Source: a bacterium (GTDB lineage: Bacteria; Bacillota; Clostridia; Christensenellales; Aristaeellaceae). Taken from it: a stretch of 64,000 nucleotides of DNA. The stretch is from the NCBI GenBank assembly GCA_004563405.1, contig SFTH01000002.1, positions 62,001 through 126,000 of the forward strand. The letters are read 5' to 3'. Positions 31,949 to 40,565 of this stretch are shown piece by piece. The translations under genes were made by a program, and so were the position numbers. The notes under the pieces are model-generated. The model had not been told where the DNA came from. It saw only the letters and a list, made by a program, of their open reading frames with translations, and searched no databases. Position 1 is the stretch's first letter; each line of letters starts with the position of its first letter.

Positions 31949-33601
31949 TCACTCCACCGCGATCAGGTAGTAGTAGAGGGGCTGGCCGCCGCTCTGCAGT
32001 TCCACATCGCAGTCGGGATACTGCTCCGCCAATTCGTCGCAGAGCTTCTGCGCATCCGCCTCGGTAACGTCGCTTCCGTAGTAGACGGTGATCAGCGTCG
32101 CGTCCTCGTTGACCATCTTTTCGGTCACGTCCAGGCCTACCTGGTGGATGTCTGCGCCCAGGACGCTGAGCTTGTTGTCGATCATGCCCATGATGTCGCC
32201 CTGGTGAATCTCCCGGTCGTCGTAGGTGGTGTCGCGCACGGCGTAGGTGATGGACGCGGTGTGCACGTTCTCCGCGGCTTCGGTCATGGCGGCGGTGTTC
32301 TCCTCCACGCTCATCTCCTGGGAGAAAGCCAGCATTGCGGAGATGCCCATGGGCACGGATTTCGTGGGCAGCACGATCACGTTCTTCTCCGTCAGCTCCG
32401 AGGCCTGCTGGGCCGCGAGGATGATGTTGGTGTTGTTGGGCAGGATGAACACGTTCCGGGCGTGAGTGGCCTCCACGGCCTGCGCCAGATCCTCAATGCT
32501 GGGGTTCATGGTCTGTCCGCCGTCCACGATCTGATCCACCATCAGCTCACGGAAGATGCGGGAGAGTCCGTCGCCCAGGGCCACGGCCACCACGCCGTAC
32601 TCCTTGGCGCGGGCGGCCTCCGCCTCGGCGCGGGCGGCCTCGCGCTCGCGGGCCTCCTCGAACATGTTGTCGATCTTGATGGCGTCCAGCTCGCCCAGCT
32701 CCAGCGCGTACTGAATCGCCTTGCCGGGATCGTTGGTGTGCACATGCACCTTCACCACGGAGAGGTCGGAGATGACCAGCACGCAGTCGCCAATCTTCTC
32801 CAGGCGCTTGCGCAGGCGCACCACCTCGCTGTCCTTCATGTCCGGATGGGGATGGGAGACGATGAACTCCGTGCAGTAGCCGAATGTAATCTCATCCAGG
32901 CTCATGGCCTCGTGCTCGTCCACGAATTCGCCGGGCATGGCCTGGGCGGCCTCCCCGCCGGCCTCGCAGCCCGCCTCCACACTCTCGCCGGTGAGCGCCG
33001 CATACATGCCGCGGAAGATGACCATCAGGCCCATTCCGCCGCTGTCCACCACGCCGGCCTGCTTGAGCACGGGCAGCATCTCGGGGGTCTTTTTGAGAAT
33101 CGCGTCGCCCGAATTGAGCAGCAGGCGGAAAAGATCCTCCAGATTTTCACACTTCGGTCCGGACTTCTCCAGATCCTCCGCGATCACGCGGATGACGGTG
33201 AGTATGGTGCCCTCCTTGGGCTTCATCACGGCCTTGTAGGCCGTATTCGCGCCCTGGCGCACCGCCTGAATCAGCAGCGGGCCGTCAATCTCCTCGTGTC
33301 CGGCCAGTCCCCGGGCGAAGCCGCGCAGAATCTGGCTGAGAATCACGCCGGAATTGCCCCGGGCGCCGCGAAGCGCGCCGCGGGCCACCGCGTCCGAAAC
33401 GTCCGCTGCGGAGGTGTAGCGCTTGGCGTTCATCTCCTTGATGGCCGCCGTGATGGTCTGGGACATGTTCGAACCCGTGTCGCCATCGGGCACCGGAAAT
33501 ACATTCAGGGCGTCGACGCTCTCTCGATTCTGCACCAGCAGGGCAGCGCCTGAGGACAGCATCTCCTTGAGCATCATGCCGTCTATCTTCGTTATAGCCA
33601 T
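31949..33601 (-). CDS. fakA: DAK2/DegV-type fatty acid kinase subunit (YloV/FakA-like)
   Basis: This encodes about 550 residues. The N-terminal DhaL (DAK2) domain binds ATP-Mg: N-V-F-P-V-P-D-G-D-T-G-S-N-M near residue 35 and G-A-R-G-N-S-G-V-I-L-S-Q near 85. The central and C-terminal FakA domains (with T-E-F-I-V near 250 and H-V-H-T-N-D-P-G near 295) follow. FakA phosphorylates fatty acids presented by FakB proteins so that exogenous fatty acids enter phospholipid synthesis; no fakB is in the window. ATG 33601 behind GGAGG is chosen over TTG 33613. It is cotranscribed with the Asp23-like gene. Confidence 0.92.
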   Translation of the reverse strand: MAITKIDGMMLKEMLSSGAALLVQNRESVDALNVFPVPDGDTGSNMSQTITAAIKEMNAKRYTSAADVSDAVARGALRGARGNSGVILSQILRGFARGLAGHEEIDGPLLIQAVRQGANTAYKAVMKPKEGTILTVIRVIAEDLEKSGPKCENLEDLFRLLLNSGDAILKKTPEMLPVLKQAGVVDSGGMGLMVIFRGMYAALTGESVEAGCEAGGEAAQAMPGEFVDEHEAMSLDEITFGYCTEFIVSHPHPDMKDSEVVRLRKRLEKIGDCVLVISDLSVVKVHVHTNDPGKAIQYALELGELDAIKIDNMFEEAREREAARAEAEAARAKEYGVVAVALGDGLSRIFRELMVDQIVDGGQTMNPSIEDLAQAVEATHARNVFILPNNTNIILAAQQASELTEKNVIVLPTKSVPMGISAMLAFSQEMSVEENTAAMTEAAENVHTASITYAVRDTTYDDREIHQGDIMGMIDNKLSVLGADIHQVGLDVTEKMVNEDATLITVYYGSDVTEADAQKLCDELAEQYPDCDVELQSGGQPLYYYLIAVE

Positions 33602-33627
33602 TTTTTCCTCCAACTGTCGCAGCGCGC

Positions 33628-33978
33628 TCAGACGCGGATATCCTCTACGCAGACGTTCACCCGTCCGACCGGGATACCCGTGAGATGCTCCACCTTGTAT
33701 TTCACAGTCTCAATGATCGAGGCTGCGACCGCGCTGATTGAAATGCCGTATTCCACAATGATGAACAGGTCGATGTCCACCTTGTCGCCGGAGGCGCGCA
33801 CCTTCACGCCGCGGCCGAGATTTTCCCTGCCCATCAGCTGAACGATACCGTCCGTGGAGCGCTTGGACGCCATGCCGACGATGCCGTAGCAATCCAGCGC
33901 CGCGTAGCCCGCCACGCGCACGATCACATCGTCGTTGACAGTCACGAGGCCAAGATCGGTTGTAAACTTGCAATCCAT
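33628..33978 (-). CDS. Asp23/Gls24 family envelope stress protein
   Basis: This encodes 116 residues and is the single Asp23 domain (YloU-like). Visible landmarks are T-D-L-G-L-V-T-V-N-D-D-V-I-V at the start, A-G-Y-A-A-L-D-C-Y-G-I-V-G-M-A, and the C-terminal T-G-I-P-V-G-R-V-N-V-C-V-E-D-I. It lacks a membrane anchor. The partner DAK2 gene directly follows, a conserved Firmicute pairing. ATG 33978 has GGAGG 7 nt upstream; the longer frame from 34092 overlaps the promoter. Confidence 0.93.
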   Translation of the reverse strand: MDCKFTTDLGLVTVNDDVIVRVAGYAALDCYGIVGMASKRSTDGIVQLMGRENLGRGVKVRASGDKVDIDLFIIVEYGISISAVAASIIETVKYKVEHLTGIPVGRVNVCVEDIRV

Positions 33979-34063
33979 GTCAAAACCTCCGTTCAGGTAT
34001 TGAGCCTGCGCGCCGGCAGATCCCGCGCGCACATTGCAGCGGATGATAATTCCACTCGCTATC

Positions 34064-34092
34064 AGTATAACTGCTTTTGTCCGATTATGCAA
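34064..34092 (-). promoter_or_regulatory. asp23-like operon promoter
   Basis: The minus strand has TTGCAT (34092-34087), a 17-nt spacer and TATACT (34069-34064). Confidence 0.8.
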
Positions 34093-34197
34093 GCGTTATA
34101 TGAAAAATCCTGAAACGAAGCGGCGCGATTTTTCCGTTAAACCCGCCCCGTCCCGGAAAAAAAAGTGCGAATTTCAGAACTTTTACACGCGACCCAC

Positions 34198-34226
34198 TTG
34201 CGTTTTGGGCCAAGCGATGCTATAAT
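34198..34226 (+). promoter_or_regulatory. rpmB promoter
   Basis: TTGCGT (34198-34203), 17-nt spacer, TATAAT (34221-34226), 47 nt before the rpmB start. Confidence 0.85.
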
Positions 34227-34272
34227 CTAAATGTTTTGATGTGACATACCCTTGAAGGAGGTGTGATAGAGT

Positions 34273-34464
34273 ATGAGAAAGTTTTGTGAGGTTTGCGGCA
34301 AGGGCGTCGTTTATGGAAACAACGTGAGCCACTCCAACCGCAAGACGCGCCGCACCTGGGCTCCGAACACGCAGAAGGTCAAAGTTCTCGTTAACGGTGT
34401 TCCCAAGAGCATGTCCGTTTGCACGCGTTGCCTGCGCAGCAACAAGGTCGAACGCGCTCTGTAA
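34273..34464 (+). CDS. rpmB: Ribosomal protein bL28
   Basis: This encodes 63 residues, the normal length. The zinc-binding form is present: C-E-V-C at residues 5-8 and C-T-R-C near 50-53, so expression may depend on zinc supply when compared with C-minus paralogues. Conserved landmarks are G-N-N-V-S-H-S-N-R-K-T-R-R and W-x-P-N. It sits divergent to the Asp23-like gene, as in Bacillus and Clostridia. GGAGGTG precedes the ATG. Confidence 0.98.
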   Translation: MRKFCEVCGKGVVYGNNVSHSNRKTRRTWAPNTQKVKVLVNGVPKSMSVCTRCLRSNKVERAL

Positions 34465-34478
34465 GGTTCAAAATCAAA

Positions 34479-34520
34479 CGGGTGGGCTTGTCGAAAGTGG
34501 CATGCCCGCCCGCTTTTTTT
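34479..34520 (+). terminator. rpmB terminator
   Basis: CGGGTGGGC pairs with GCCCGCCCG (34479-34487 with 34504-34512, one G-T pair) and is followed by C and seven Ts. Confidence 0.92.
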
Positions 34521-34542
34521 ATCCCACCGCGCGCCCGGACGC

Positions 34543-34719
34543 TCAATTGAACCGCCATATGAGAAAACCGATGCTGATCAACAGCACGGCCAGCACCGAG
34601 GTCCACACCCAGTAGGGCACGAACAAAAGCAGCACCAGTATGCCCACCGCCATCAGAATCACGCCCGCGATTTTTCCCTTCGTGTCGCCGCCCCCTCCGC
34701 CTCCGCAAAACCTGCGCAT
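34543..34719 (-). CDS. Small two-helix membrane protein
   Basis: This encodes about 58 residues. A basic start with a run of six glycines leads into two hydrophobic helices (about 18-34 and 37-55) joined by P-Y-W-V-W. ATG 34719 has GGGAGG 8 nt upstream, which supports translation and rules out the longer frame from 34764. It is convergent with rpmB and divergent from zapA. No family recognised. Confidence 0.65.
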   Translation of the reverse strand: MRRFCGGGGGGDTKGKIAGVILMAVGILVLLLFVPYWVWTSVLAVLLISIGFLIWRFN

Positions 34720-34823
34720 GCCATCGCCTCCCGTCATTGCGCGGCCCATGCCGTACACTTTCAAGGATATGCTTCTTCCGCACCCGGCGTTCCGCAGGGG
34801 CGCAATTTCTTCCGGGGCGCTTG

Positions 34824-34852
34824 TTGGAACGGTCGAGATGTGGTATTATAAG
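34824..34852 (+). promoter_or_regulatory. zapA operon promoter
   Basis: TTGGAA (34824-34829), 17-nt spacer, TATAAG (34847-34852). It probably drives zapA, the U32 gene and mutS2, since these overlap. Confidence 0.7.
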
Positions 34853-34881
34853 AATGGTAAATTGTATGCGAGGATAAGACT

Positions 34882-35163
34882 ATGCAGAAGATCAAAACCA
34901 CCGTGCGCATCGCCGGAAGGGATTACGCCATTTCAAGCTATGACTCCGAGGCCTACGTTCAGAGCGTGGCGGCCTGGGTGGACCGCCGCATGCGCGAGCT
35001 GAACCAGGCCACGCGCCTGCCCGGCGGCCAGCTGGCCGTGCTGGCCGCGGTGAACGCCGCCGACGACATGATGAAATCCCGCGAGGAAAACCGCAGGCTC
35101 AAGCGGGAGCTGGAGGCGGCGCGCGCCGAAATCGAGCGCCTGAAGCGCAATGAAAAGGCCTGA
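34882..35163 (+). CDS. zapA: Cell division protein ZapA
   Basis: This encodes 93 residues. ZapA binds and bundles FtsZ filaments at mid-cell. The N-terminal beta-hairpin domain (K-T-T-V-R-I-A-G-R-D-Y) is followed by V-D-R-R-M-R-E-L and a C-terminal coiled coil (about 60-93, L-K-R-E-L-E-A-A-R). The stop overlaps the start of the U32 gene by 14 nt. The zapA-U32-mutS2 order is familiar in Clostridia. Confidence 0.92.
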   Translation: MQKIKTTVRIAGRDYAISSYDSEAYVQSVAAWVDRRMRELNQATRLPGGQLAVLAAVNAADDMMKSREENRRLKRELEAARAEIERLKRNEKA

Positions 35164-37477
35164 GCTCCTCGCCCCCGCGGGCAGCGGCCCGGCGATGGTC
35201 GCGGCGGTGCAGTGCGGCGCAGACGCGGTCTATCTGGGCGCGGGCGACTTCAACGCCCGCCGCAGCGCCGACAACTTCGGCGGCGAGCTGGAGGGCGCGG
35301 CGCTCTACTGCCAGGCCCGGGGCGCGAAGGTCTATGTAACGCTGAACACCATGGTGCGCCAGGACGAGCTCGCCCGGCTGGAGTCCACGGTGGAAGAGAT
35401 CTGCCGCGCGGGCGTGGACGGCGTGATCGTGCAGGACTTCGGCGTGGCCCGGGCCCTTCGCCGGATGGCCCCCTCCCTTCCCCTGCACGCCAGCACGCAG
35501 ATGGCCGTGCACAATCCCCAGGGCGTGGAATTCCTGGTGAAGAACGGCTTTTCCCGGGTGGTGCTCGCCCGGGAGATGACCTATGAAGAGATCGCGCGCT
35601 GCGCGGGCCTCGGCGCGGAGCTGGAGGTGTTCGTCCACGGCGCGCTGTGCGTGTCCTGCTCCGGGCAGTGCCTGATGTCCTCGATGATCGGCGGGCGCAG
35701 CGGAAACCGCGGCATGTGCGCCCAGCCCTGCCGGATGAAGTACAGAATGGACGGCCGAGAGGGCTATCTGCTCTCCACGAAGGATCTGTGCAGCCTGGAC
35801 GGCCTGCGGTCGCTGATCGAAGCCGGCGCGGACAGTCTCAAGATCGAGGGCCGGCTCAAGCGCCCCGAATACGTCGCGCAGACCACCGCCGTCTATCGCG
35901 GCGCCGTGGACGCCATCCTGAGCAACACCCCCTTCGACGCGACGCGCGCCCGGTTGGAGCTTCAGCAGATGTTCAATCGCGGCGGCTTCACCCGCGGCTA
36001 CGGCTTCGGCGTGGACGACTGCGAGCTGATGTACGCCGAACGCCCAAACCATCTGGGCGTGGAGATCGGTCAGTGCCGCAAAAACGGCGAGGTGGAGCTT
36101 CAGGCGGATGTGGACGGCCGGGACGCCCTCGTGCTGCGCCGCCCGGGCCAGGAGGATCTTCCCGTGCATCCGGGCGCGCTGCGCCCGGGCCGCGCGCCCC
36201 TGAGCGAGGCCCGGAGGGGCGACCGCCTGGTGCGCCTGGTCTCCCAGGCCCAGCTGCGCGCCGCCCAGGAATCCTTCTGCGGGGAGAGCAAGAAATTCCC
36301 CGTGGACATGACGCTTCGGCTGCGGGTGGGCGAAGCCGCGCGCCTCACCCTCTCCGACGGTGTGCACCGGGTGGAGTGCACAGGGGAAGTCGTGCAGGCC
36401 GCCCGGTCCCGCCCCGCCGACCCGGCGCGCATCCGCGCCCAGATGGAGAAGCTGGGCGACACGCCCTTCGCGCTGAGCGGCTGGAGCGCCGAAGTCGACG
36501 AAGACGCCTACCTGCCCGTATCCGCGCTCAACGCGCTGCGCCGCCGCGGCGCGGAGGCACTGATCGAAGCGCGCGGCGGCGCGCCCTACGCCTGTTCGCC
36601 GCTGGATGTGCCCCGGGCGCAGGCCGCGCCCCGGGAGGAGACGGAGCTGAGCGCCCAGAGCGGCGATCCCGAAGTCCTGATTCGGGCGCTGGCGGCGGGC
36701 GCGGACAGCGTCGCCTTCGCGCCGGAGGATCTCCGTGCGGAGGCCCTGCGCGCCGCCGCCGCAGCGCTTCCCCCGCGCTTTGATCTCTCGCTGCCGCCGG
36801 TCATGGGAGAAGACACCCTCGAAACCGTTCACGCCTGGGCGGAGGAGAACGCCGCGCGCATCCGCCGCACCTACCTTTCAAACGTCGGCCAGTTCGGCCT
36901 TTCCTGGCCGGGAGAGCGGGCGGGCGACCTCCACCTGAACGTCGCCAGCACCCTCTCCGCAGATCAACTGGCGGACTGGGGAATGGCGCTCTACACGCCC
37001 TCCATCGAACTTAACCGGGCGCAGATCGCCGCGCTGGGCGGCCGCCGCGCGCTCATCGTCTACGGCGCGCTGCCGCTGATGCTCTTGCGCCACTGTCCGC
37101 TGCGGGTCGGTCTCGGCCTGCGCGGGGCGCACCGGGACTGCCGCCGCTGCGACGCATGTCCCCCGGAGGCGCGCGCGGGCGCGAAGGCCTTCGTGGACCG
37201 CATGGGCGCGGCCTTTCCCCTGCGGCGCACCGCCACGCCCGAGGGCTGCGTGCTGCGGCTGATGAACTCCGCAAAGCTGATGCTGCTGCGCCGCGCGTCC
37301 TCCCTGCCGGAGAGCGCCTGCTGGCGGCTTCTGCTGGATGCGGAGGACCCCGTCGAGGACGTCGTGCGCCTGCACCGCGCCTGTCTGGACGGAAAAGACT
37401 TCCGGGCGGACCCCGCGTGGCGGACGCTGGAAGAGATGCAAACCACCACGGGACACTATTTCCGAGGAGCAGAATAA
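35150..37477 (+). CDS. U32 family protein with C-terminal DUF3656-type extension
   Basis: This encodes 775 residues, nearly twice the length of the U32 protein at 25844. Residues 1-300 form the U32 domain: E-L-L-A-P-A-G-S-G, F-V-H-G-A-L-C-V-S-C-S-G-Q-C, C-A-Q-P-C-R-M-K-Y and L-K-I-E-G-R-L-K. The remainder, including a second barrel-like half with C-R-R-C-D-A-C near residue 665, matches the long form annotated as collagenase-like. By analogy with TrhP, tRNA U34 hydroxylation is more likely than proteolysis. It overlaps zapA and its stop TAA shares a base with the mutS2 ATG. Confidence 0.88.
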   Translation: MKRPELLAPAGSGPAMVAAVQCGADAVYLGAGDFNARRSADNFGGELEGAALYCQARGAKVYVTLNTMVRQDELARLESTVEEICRAGVDGVIVQDFGVARALRRMAPSLPLHASTQMAVHNPQGVEFLVKNGFSRVVLAREMTYEEIARCAGLGAELEVFVHGALCVSCSGQCLMSSMIGGRSGNRGMCAQPCRMKYRMDGREGYLLSTKDLCSLDGLRSLIEAGADSLKIEGRLKRPEYVAQTTAVYRGAVDAILSNTPFDATRARLELQQMFNRGGFTRGYGFGVDDCELMYAERPNHLGVEIGQCRKNGEVELQADVDGRDALVLRRPGQEDLPVHPGALRPGRAPLSEARRGDRLVRLVSQAQLRAAQESFCGESKKFPVDMTLRLRVGEAARLTLSDGVHRVECTGEVVQAARSRPADPARIRAQMEKLGDTPFALSGWSAEVDEDAYLPVSALNALRRRGAEALIEARGGAPYACSPLDVPRAQAAPREETELSAQSGDPEVLIRALAAGADSVAFAPEDLRAEALRAAAAALPPRFDLSLPPVMGEDTLETVHAWAEENAARIRRTYLSNVGQFGLSWPGERAGDLHLNVASTLSADQLADWGMALYTPSIELNRAQIAALGGRRALIVYGALPLMLLRHCPLRVGLGLRGAHRDCRRCDACPPEARAGAKAFVDRMGAAFPLRRTATPEGCVLRLMNSAKLMLLRRASSLPESACWRLLLDAEDPVEDVVRLHRACLDGKDFRADPAWRTLEEMQTTTGHYFRGAE

Positions 37478-39831
37478 TGATGAACGAAAAATACCTGCGC
37501 GTGCTGGAGTTTCCCAAGATCCGGGAGCGCATGGCGGCGCTGGCCACCACGGAGCTGGGCCGCGCCCGCGCCCGCGCCCTGCAGCCCTCCAGCGACGCCT
37601 CGCTGGTGCGCCGCCGCCAGGCGGAGACCGAGGAGGCCGCGACCGTGCTGGCCTACAACGGCTCCAACCCCATGTCGCCCTTTTGCGACGTGCGCGAATT
37701 TTTGAAGCTGGCGCAGATCGGCTCCACCCTGTCGGCCAAGTCCCTGCTGCAGATCGCGGACGCCATCAAGGCCTCCCGCCTGGTGCGGGGCGCGCTGGTG
37801 ACCGACCGGGAGGACACGCCGCTGCTGACCCAGCTGGGCTCCACCCTCTACACAAACCGCCGACTGGAGGAGAACATCTTCGACGCCATCCTCTCCGAGG
37901 ACGAAATCAGCGACCACGCCAGTCCGGAGCTCAACGACATCCGCCGCCACATCCGCCTGCTCAACGACCGCATCCGCGACAGGCTCAATTCCATCGTGCG
38001 CGGCGCGTCCACTTCCAAGTATCTGATGGACACCATCGTCACCATGCGCAACGGCCGCTATGTGGTTCCGGTGAAGGCGGAGTGTCGCAGCAACGTGCCC
38101 GGCATCGTACACGACCAGTCCGGCACCGGCTCCACGCTGTTCATCGAACCCATGGCCGTGGTGGAGGCGGGCAACGAGCTCAAGCAGTGGGCCGTGAAGG
38201 AAAAGAACGAAATCGAGCGCATCCTCGCCGCATTCTCCGCCCAGATCGGCCCGGACGCGGAGATCATCGACGACAGCCTGTCCACCCTCGCCGAGGTCGA
38301 CATGATCTTCGCCCGCGCGGCGCTGGGCCGCGCCATGCACGCCGTGCCGCCCAAGCTCAACGAGGAGGGCCGCGTGAACCTCATCCGCGCGCGCCACCCG
38401 CTGATCGACCCGGAGAAGGTGGTTCCCTCCAACCTCTGGCTGGGCACGGACTTCACCACGCTGGTGATCACCGGCCCGAACACCGGCGGCAAGACCGTGA
38501 CCCTCAAGACGGTGGGCCTGCTCACGCTGATGGCCCAGGCGGGCATGCAGATTCCCGCCGCCTTCGGCTCGGAGCTGGCCATCTTCGACGAGGTGTACGC
38601 CGACATCGGCGACGAGCAGAGCATCGAGCAGAGCCTGTCCACCTTCTCCTCCCACATGACGAACATCGTGGGCATTCTGGAGAATGTAACGGAGAATTCG
38701 CTGGTGCTCTTCGACGAGCTGGGCGCGGGCACCGACCCCACGGAGGGCGCGGCGCTGGCCATGTCCATCCTCAACCACCTTCTGGAACGGAAGGTTCGCA
38801 CCATGGCAACCACCCATTACAGCGAGCTGAAGGTCTTTGCCCTCACCACGTCCGGCGTGGAGAACGCCTCAGTGGAGTTCAACGTGGAGACCCTGCGCCC
38901 CACCTACCGGCTGTCCATCGGCGTGCCGGGCAAGTCCAACGCCTTTGAAATCTCACGGAAGCTGGGCCTCCCGGAGGCGCTCATCGAGAGCGCCCGGGCG
39001 CGGCTCACCCGGGATCAGGTGCAGTTTGAGGACGTGATCGCCAACGCCGAATACCACCGCCAGATCGCCGAAAAGGAGCGCAAGCTGGCGGAGGAGGCCC
39101 ATACCGAAACCCAGCGCCTGCGGGACGAGGCGGAAAGGCTGCGCAGCGACCTTTCCGCGAACCGGGAGCGGGAGATGCGCAAGGCCAAGGACGAGGCGCG
39201 GCGCATTCTCCAGCGCGCCCAGCGGGAGTCCGAACAGCTGATCTCCGACCTGAAGAAGAAAAACAGTGGCGAATTGAAGGAGCACGAGCTGCACGCCATG
39301 CGCGCAAAGCTCCAGAAATCCATCGACGACACCGCCGAGCATATCGGCGGCGCGCCCAGGGCCGGCGAAGCCGTGCAGGAGGTGCATGTGGGCGACACCG
39401 TCGAGCTGACCACGCTGGGCGCGAAGGCCGTCGTACTCACCCTGCCAGATTCCCGGGGCGAGTGTACGGTGCAGGCCGGCGCGCTGAAGCTGAAGGCAAA
39501 GCTCACCGACATGCGCACCGCCGCGCCGGACAAGCAGGTCAAAAAGCAGAAGAGCACCGGCAGCCGGGTGCAGATTTCCAACCGCCCGGTGGAAACCGAG
39601 TGCGACGTGCGCGGCTGCAACCTGGAGGAGGCGCTGATGGCGGTGGATCTGTTCCTGGACGGCGCGGTGCTCAACCGGCTGCGCAGCGTGAGCATCATCC
39701 ACGGCAAGGGCACGGGCATCCTGCGCGCGGGCATCCACAAGCATCTCAAGAGCCACCCCGCCGTGAAGGAGTTCCGCCTGGGACGCTACGGCGAGGGTGA
39801 GGACGGCGTGACCATCGTCACAATGAAATGA
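37477..39831 (+). CDS. mutS2: Endonuclease MutS2
   Basis: This encodes 784 residues. MutS2 lacks the mismatch-reading domain I of MutS and acts in suppressing recombination and, in Bacillus, in rescue of collided ribosomes. After a helical clamp region come the ATPase motifs: G-P-N-T-G-G-K-T near residue 334, D-E-L-G-A-G-T-D-P near 411, and T-T-H-Y-S-E-L. A KOW-like segment precedes the C-terminal Smr nuclease domain (from about 710: D-V-R-G, H-G-K-G-T-G-I-L). ATG 37477 has GAGGAG upstream. Confidence 0.97.
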   Translation: MMNEKYLRVLEFPKIRERMAALATTELGRARARALQPSSDASLVRRRQAETEEAATVLAYNGSNPMSPFCDVREFLKLAQIGSTLSAKSLLQIADAIKASRLVRGALVTDREDTPLLTQLGSTLYTNRRLEENIFDAILSEDEISDHASPELNDIRRHIRLLNDRIRDRLNSIVRGASTSKYLMDTIVTMRNGRYVVPVKAECRSNVPGIVHDQSGTGSTLFIEPMAVVEAGNELKQWAVKEKNEIERILAAFSAQIGPDAEIIDDSLSTLAEVDMIFARAALGRAMHAVPPKLNEEGRVNLIRARHPLIDPEKVVPSNLWLGTDFTTLVITGPNTGGKTVTLKTVGLLTLMAQAGMQIPAAFGSELAIFDEVYADIGDEQSIEQSLSTFSSHMTNIVGILENVTENSLVLFDELGAGTDPTEGAALAMSILNHLLERKVRTMATTHYSELKVFALTTSGVENASVEFNVETLRPTYRLSIGVPGKSNAFEISRKLGLPEALIESARARLTRDQVQFEDVIANAEYHRQIAEKERKLAEEAHTETQRLRDEAERLRSDLSANREREMRKAKDEARRILQRAQRESEQLISDLKKKNSGELKEHELHAMRAKLQKSIDDTAEHIGGAPRAGEAVQEVHVGDTVELTTLGAKAVVLTLPDSRGECTVQAGALKLKAKLTDMRTAAPDKQVKKQKSTGSRVQISNRPVETECDVRGCNLEEALMAVDLFLDGAVLNRLRSVSIIHGKGTGILRAGIHKHLKSHPAVKEFRLGRYGEGEDGVTIVTMK

Positions 39832-39874
39832 GCAAAGCACAACCGAATCCCGCACCGGGAAGAAAGGAGCGCGC

Positions 39875-40561
39875 ATGTCCAAGCTGAAGATATTGCTGGT
39901 GGACGACGATCCCAACATCCGCCAGCTGGTGAACCTGTATCTGGAAAAGGAAGGTTTTGAAGTCGCCATGGCCGATCGCGGCGACGAGGCGCTGAAGCTG
40001 TTCCGCGAATCGCCGCCGAATCTGATTCTTCTGGACGTCATGCTGCCCGGCATGGACGGCTGGCAGGTGTGCCGCGAGGTGCGCAAGACCTCCAACATTC
40101 CCATCATCATGCTCACGGCCAAGGACGAGACCTTCGATAAGGTGCTCGGCCTGGAGCTGGGTGCGGACGACTATGTGGTCAAGCCCTTCGACATGAAGGA
40201 GCTGGTGGCGCGCATCAAGGCCGTCTCACGGCGCTTTCAGGCCGCCGAGACCCCGGACAGGGAGCTCTCCTTCCCGGGCCTCACCATCAACATCAACCAG
40301 TACAGCGTCAAGTACATGGGCAAGGAGCTGGAAATGCCCCCCAAGGAGCTGGAACTGCTCTACTTCCTGGCCAGCCACCCCGGCATGGTGTTCACCCGGG
40401 AACAGCTGCTGGAGCAGGTGTGGGGCTACGACTACTTCGGCGACTCCCGCACCGTGGACGTGCACGTCAAGCGCCTGCGGGAAAAGCTCACCGAGGGCGA
40501 ACGGCTCGGCTGGATGATCAAAACCGTCTGGGGCGTCGGCTATAAATTCGAGGTGAAGTAG
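39875..40561 (+). CDS. OmpR-family response regulator
   Basis: This encodes 228 residues. The receiver domain has the acidic pocket D-D-D near residue 10, phospho-acceptor D54 in L-L-D-V-M-L-P, T-A-K-D with the switch threonine near 83-86, and K105-like V-K-P-F. The C-terminal winged helix has D-S-R-T-V-D-V-H-V-K-R-L-R-E-K-L, the OmpR/PhoB recognition helix. It begins a three-gene unit with a sensor kinase 4 nt downstream and an HtrA-like protease. A GGAGCGCGC site precedes ATG 39875. The stimulus is not known; envelope stress is suggested by the protease. Confidence 0.94.
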   Translation: MSKLKILLVDDDPNIRQLVNLYLEKEGFEVAMADRGDEALKLFRESPPNLILLDVMLPGMDGWQVCREVRKTSNIPIIMLTAKDETFDKVLGLELGADDYVVKPFDMKELVARIKAVSRRFQAAETPDRELSFPGLTININQYSVKYMGKELEMPPKELELLYFLASHPGMVFTREQLLEQVWGYDYFGDSRTVDVHVKRLREKLTEGERLGWMIKTVWGVGYKFEVK

Positions 40562-40565
40562 GCCC

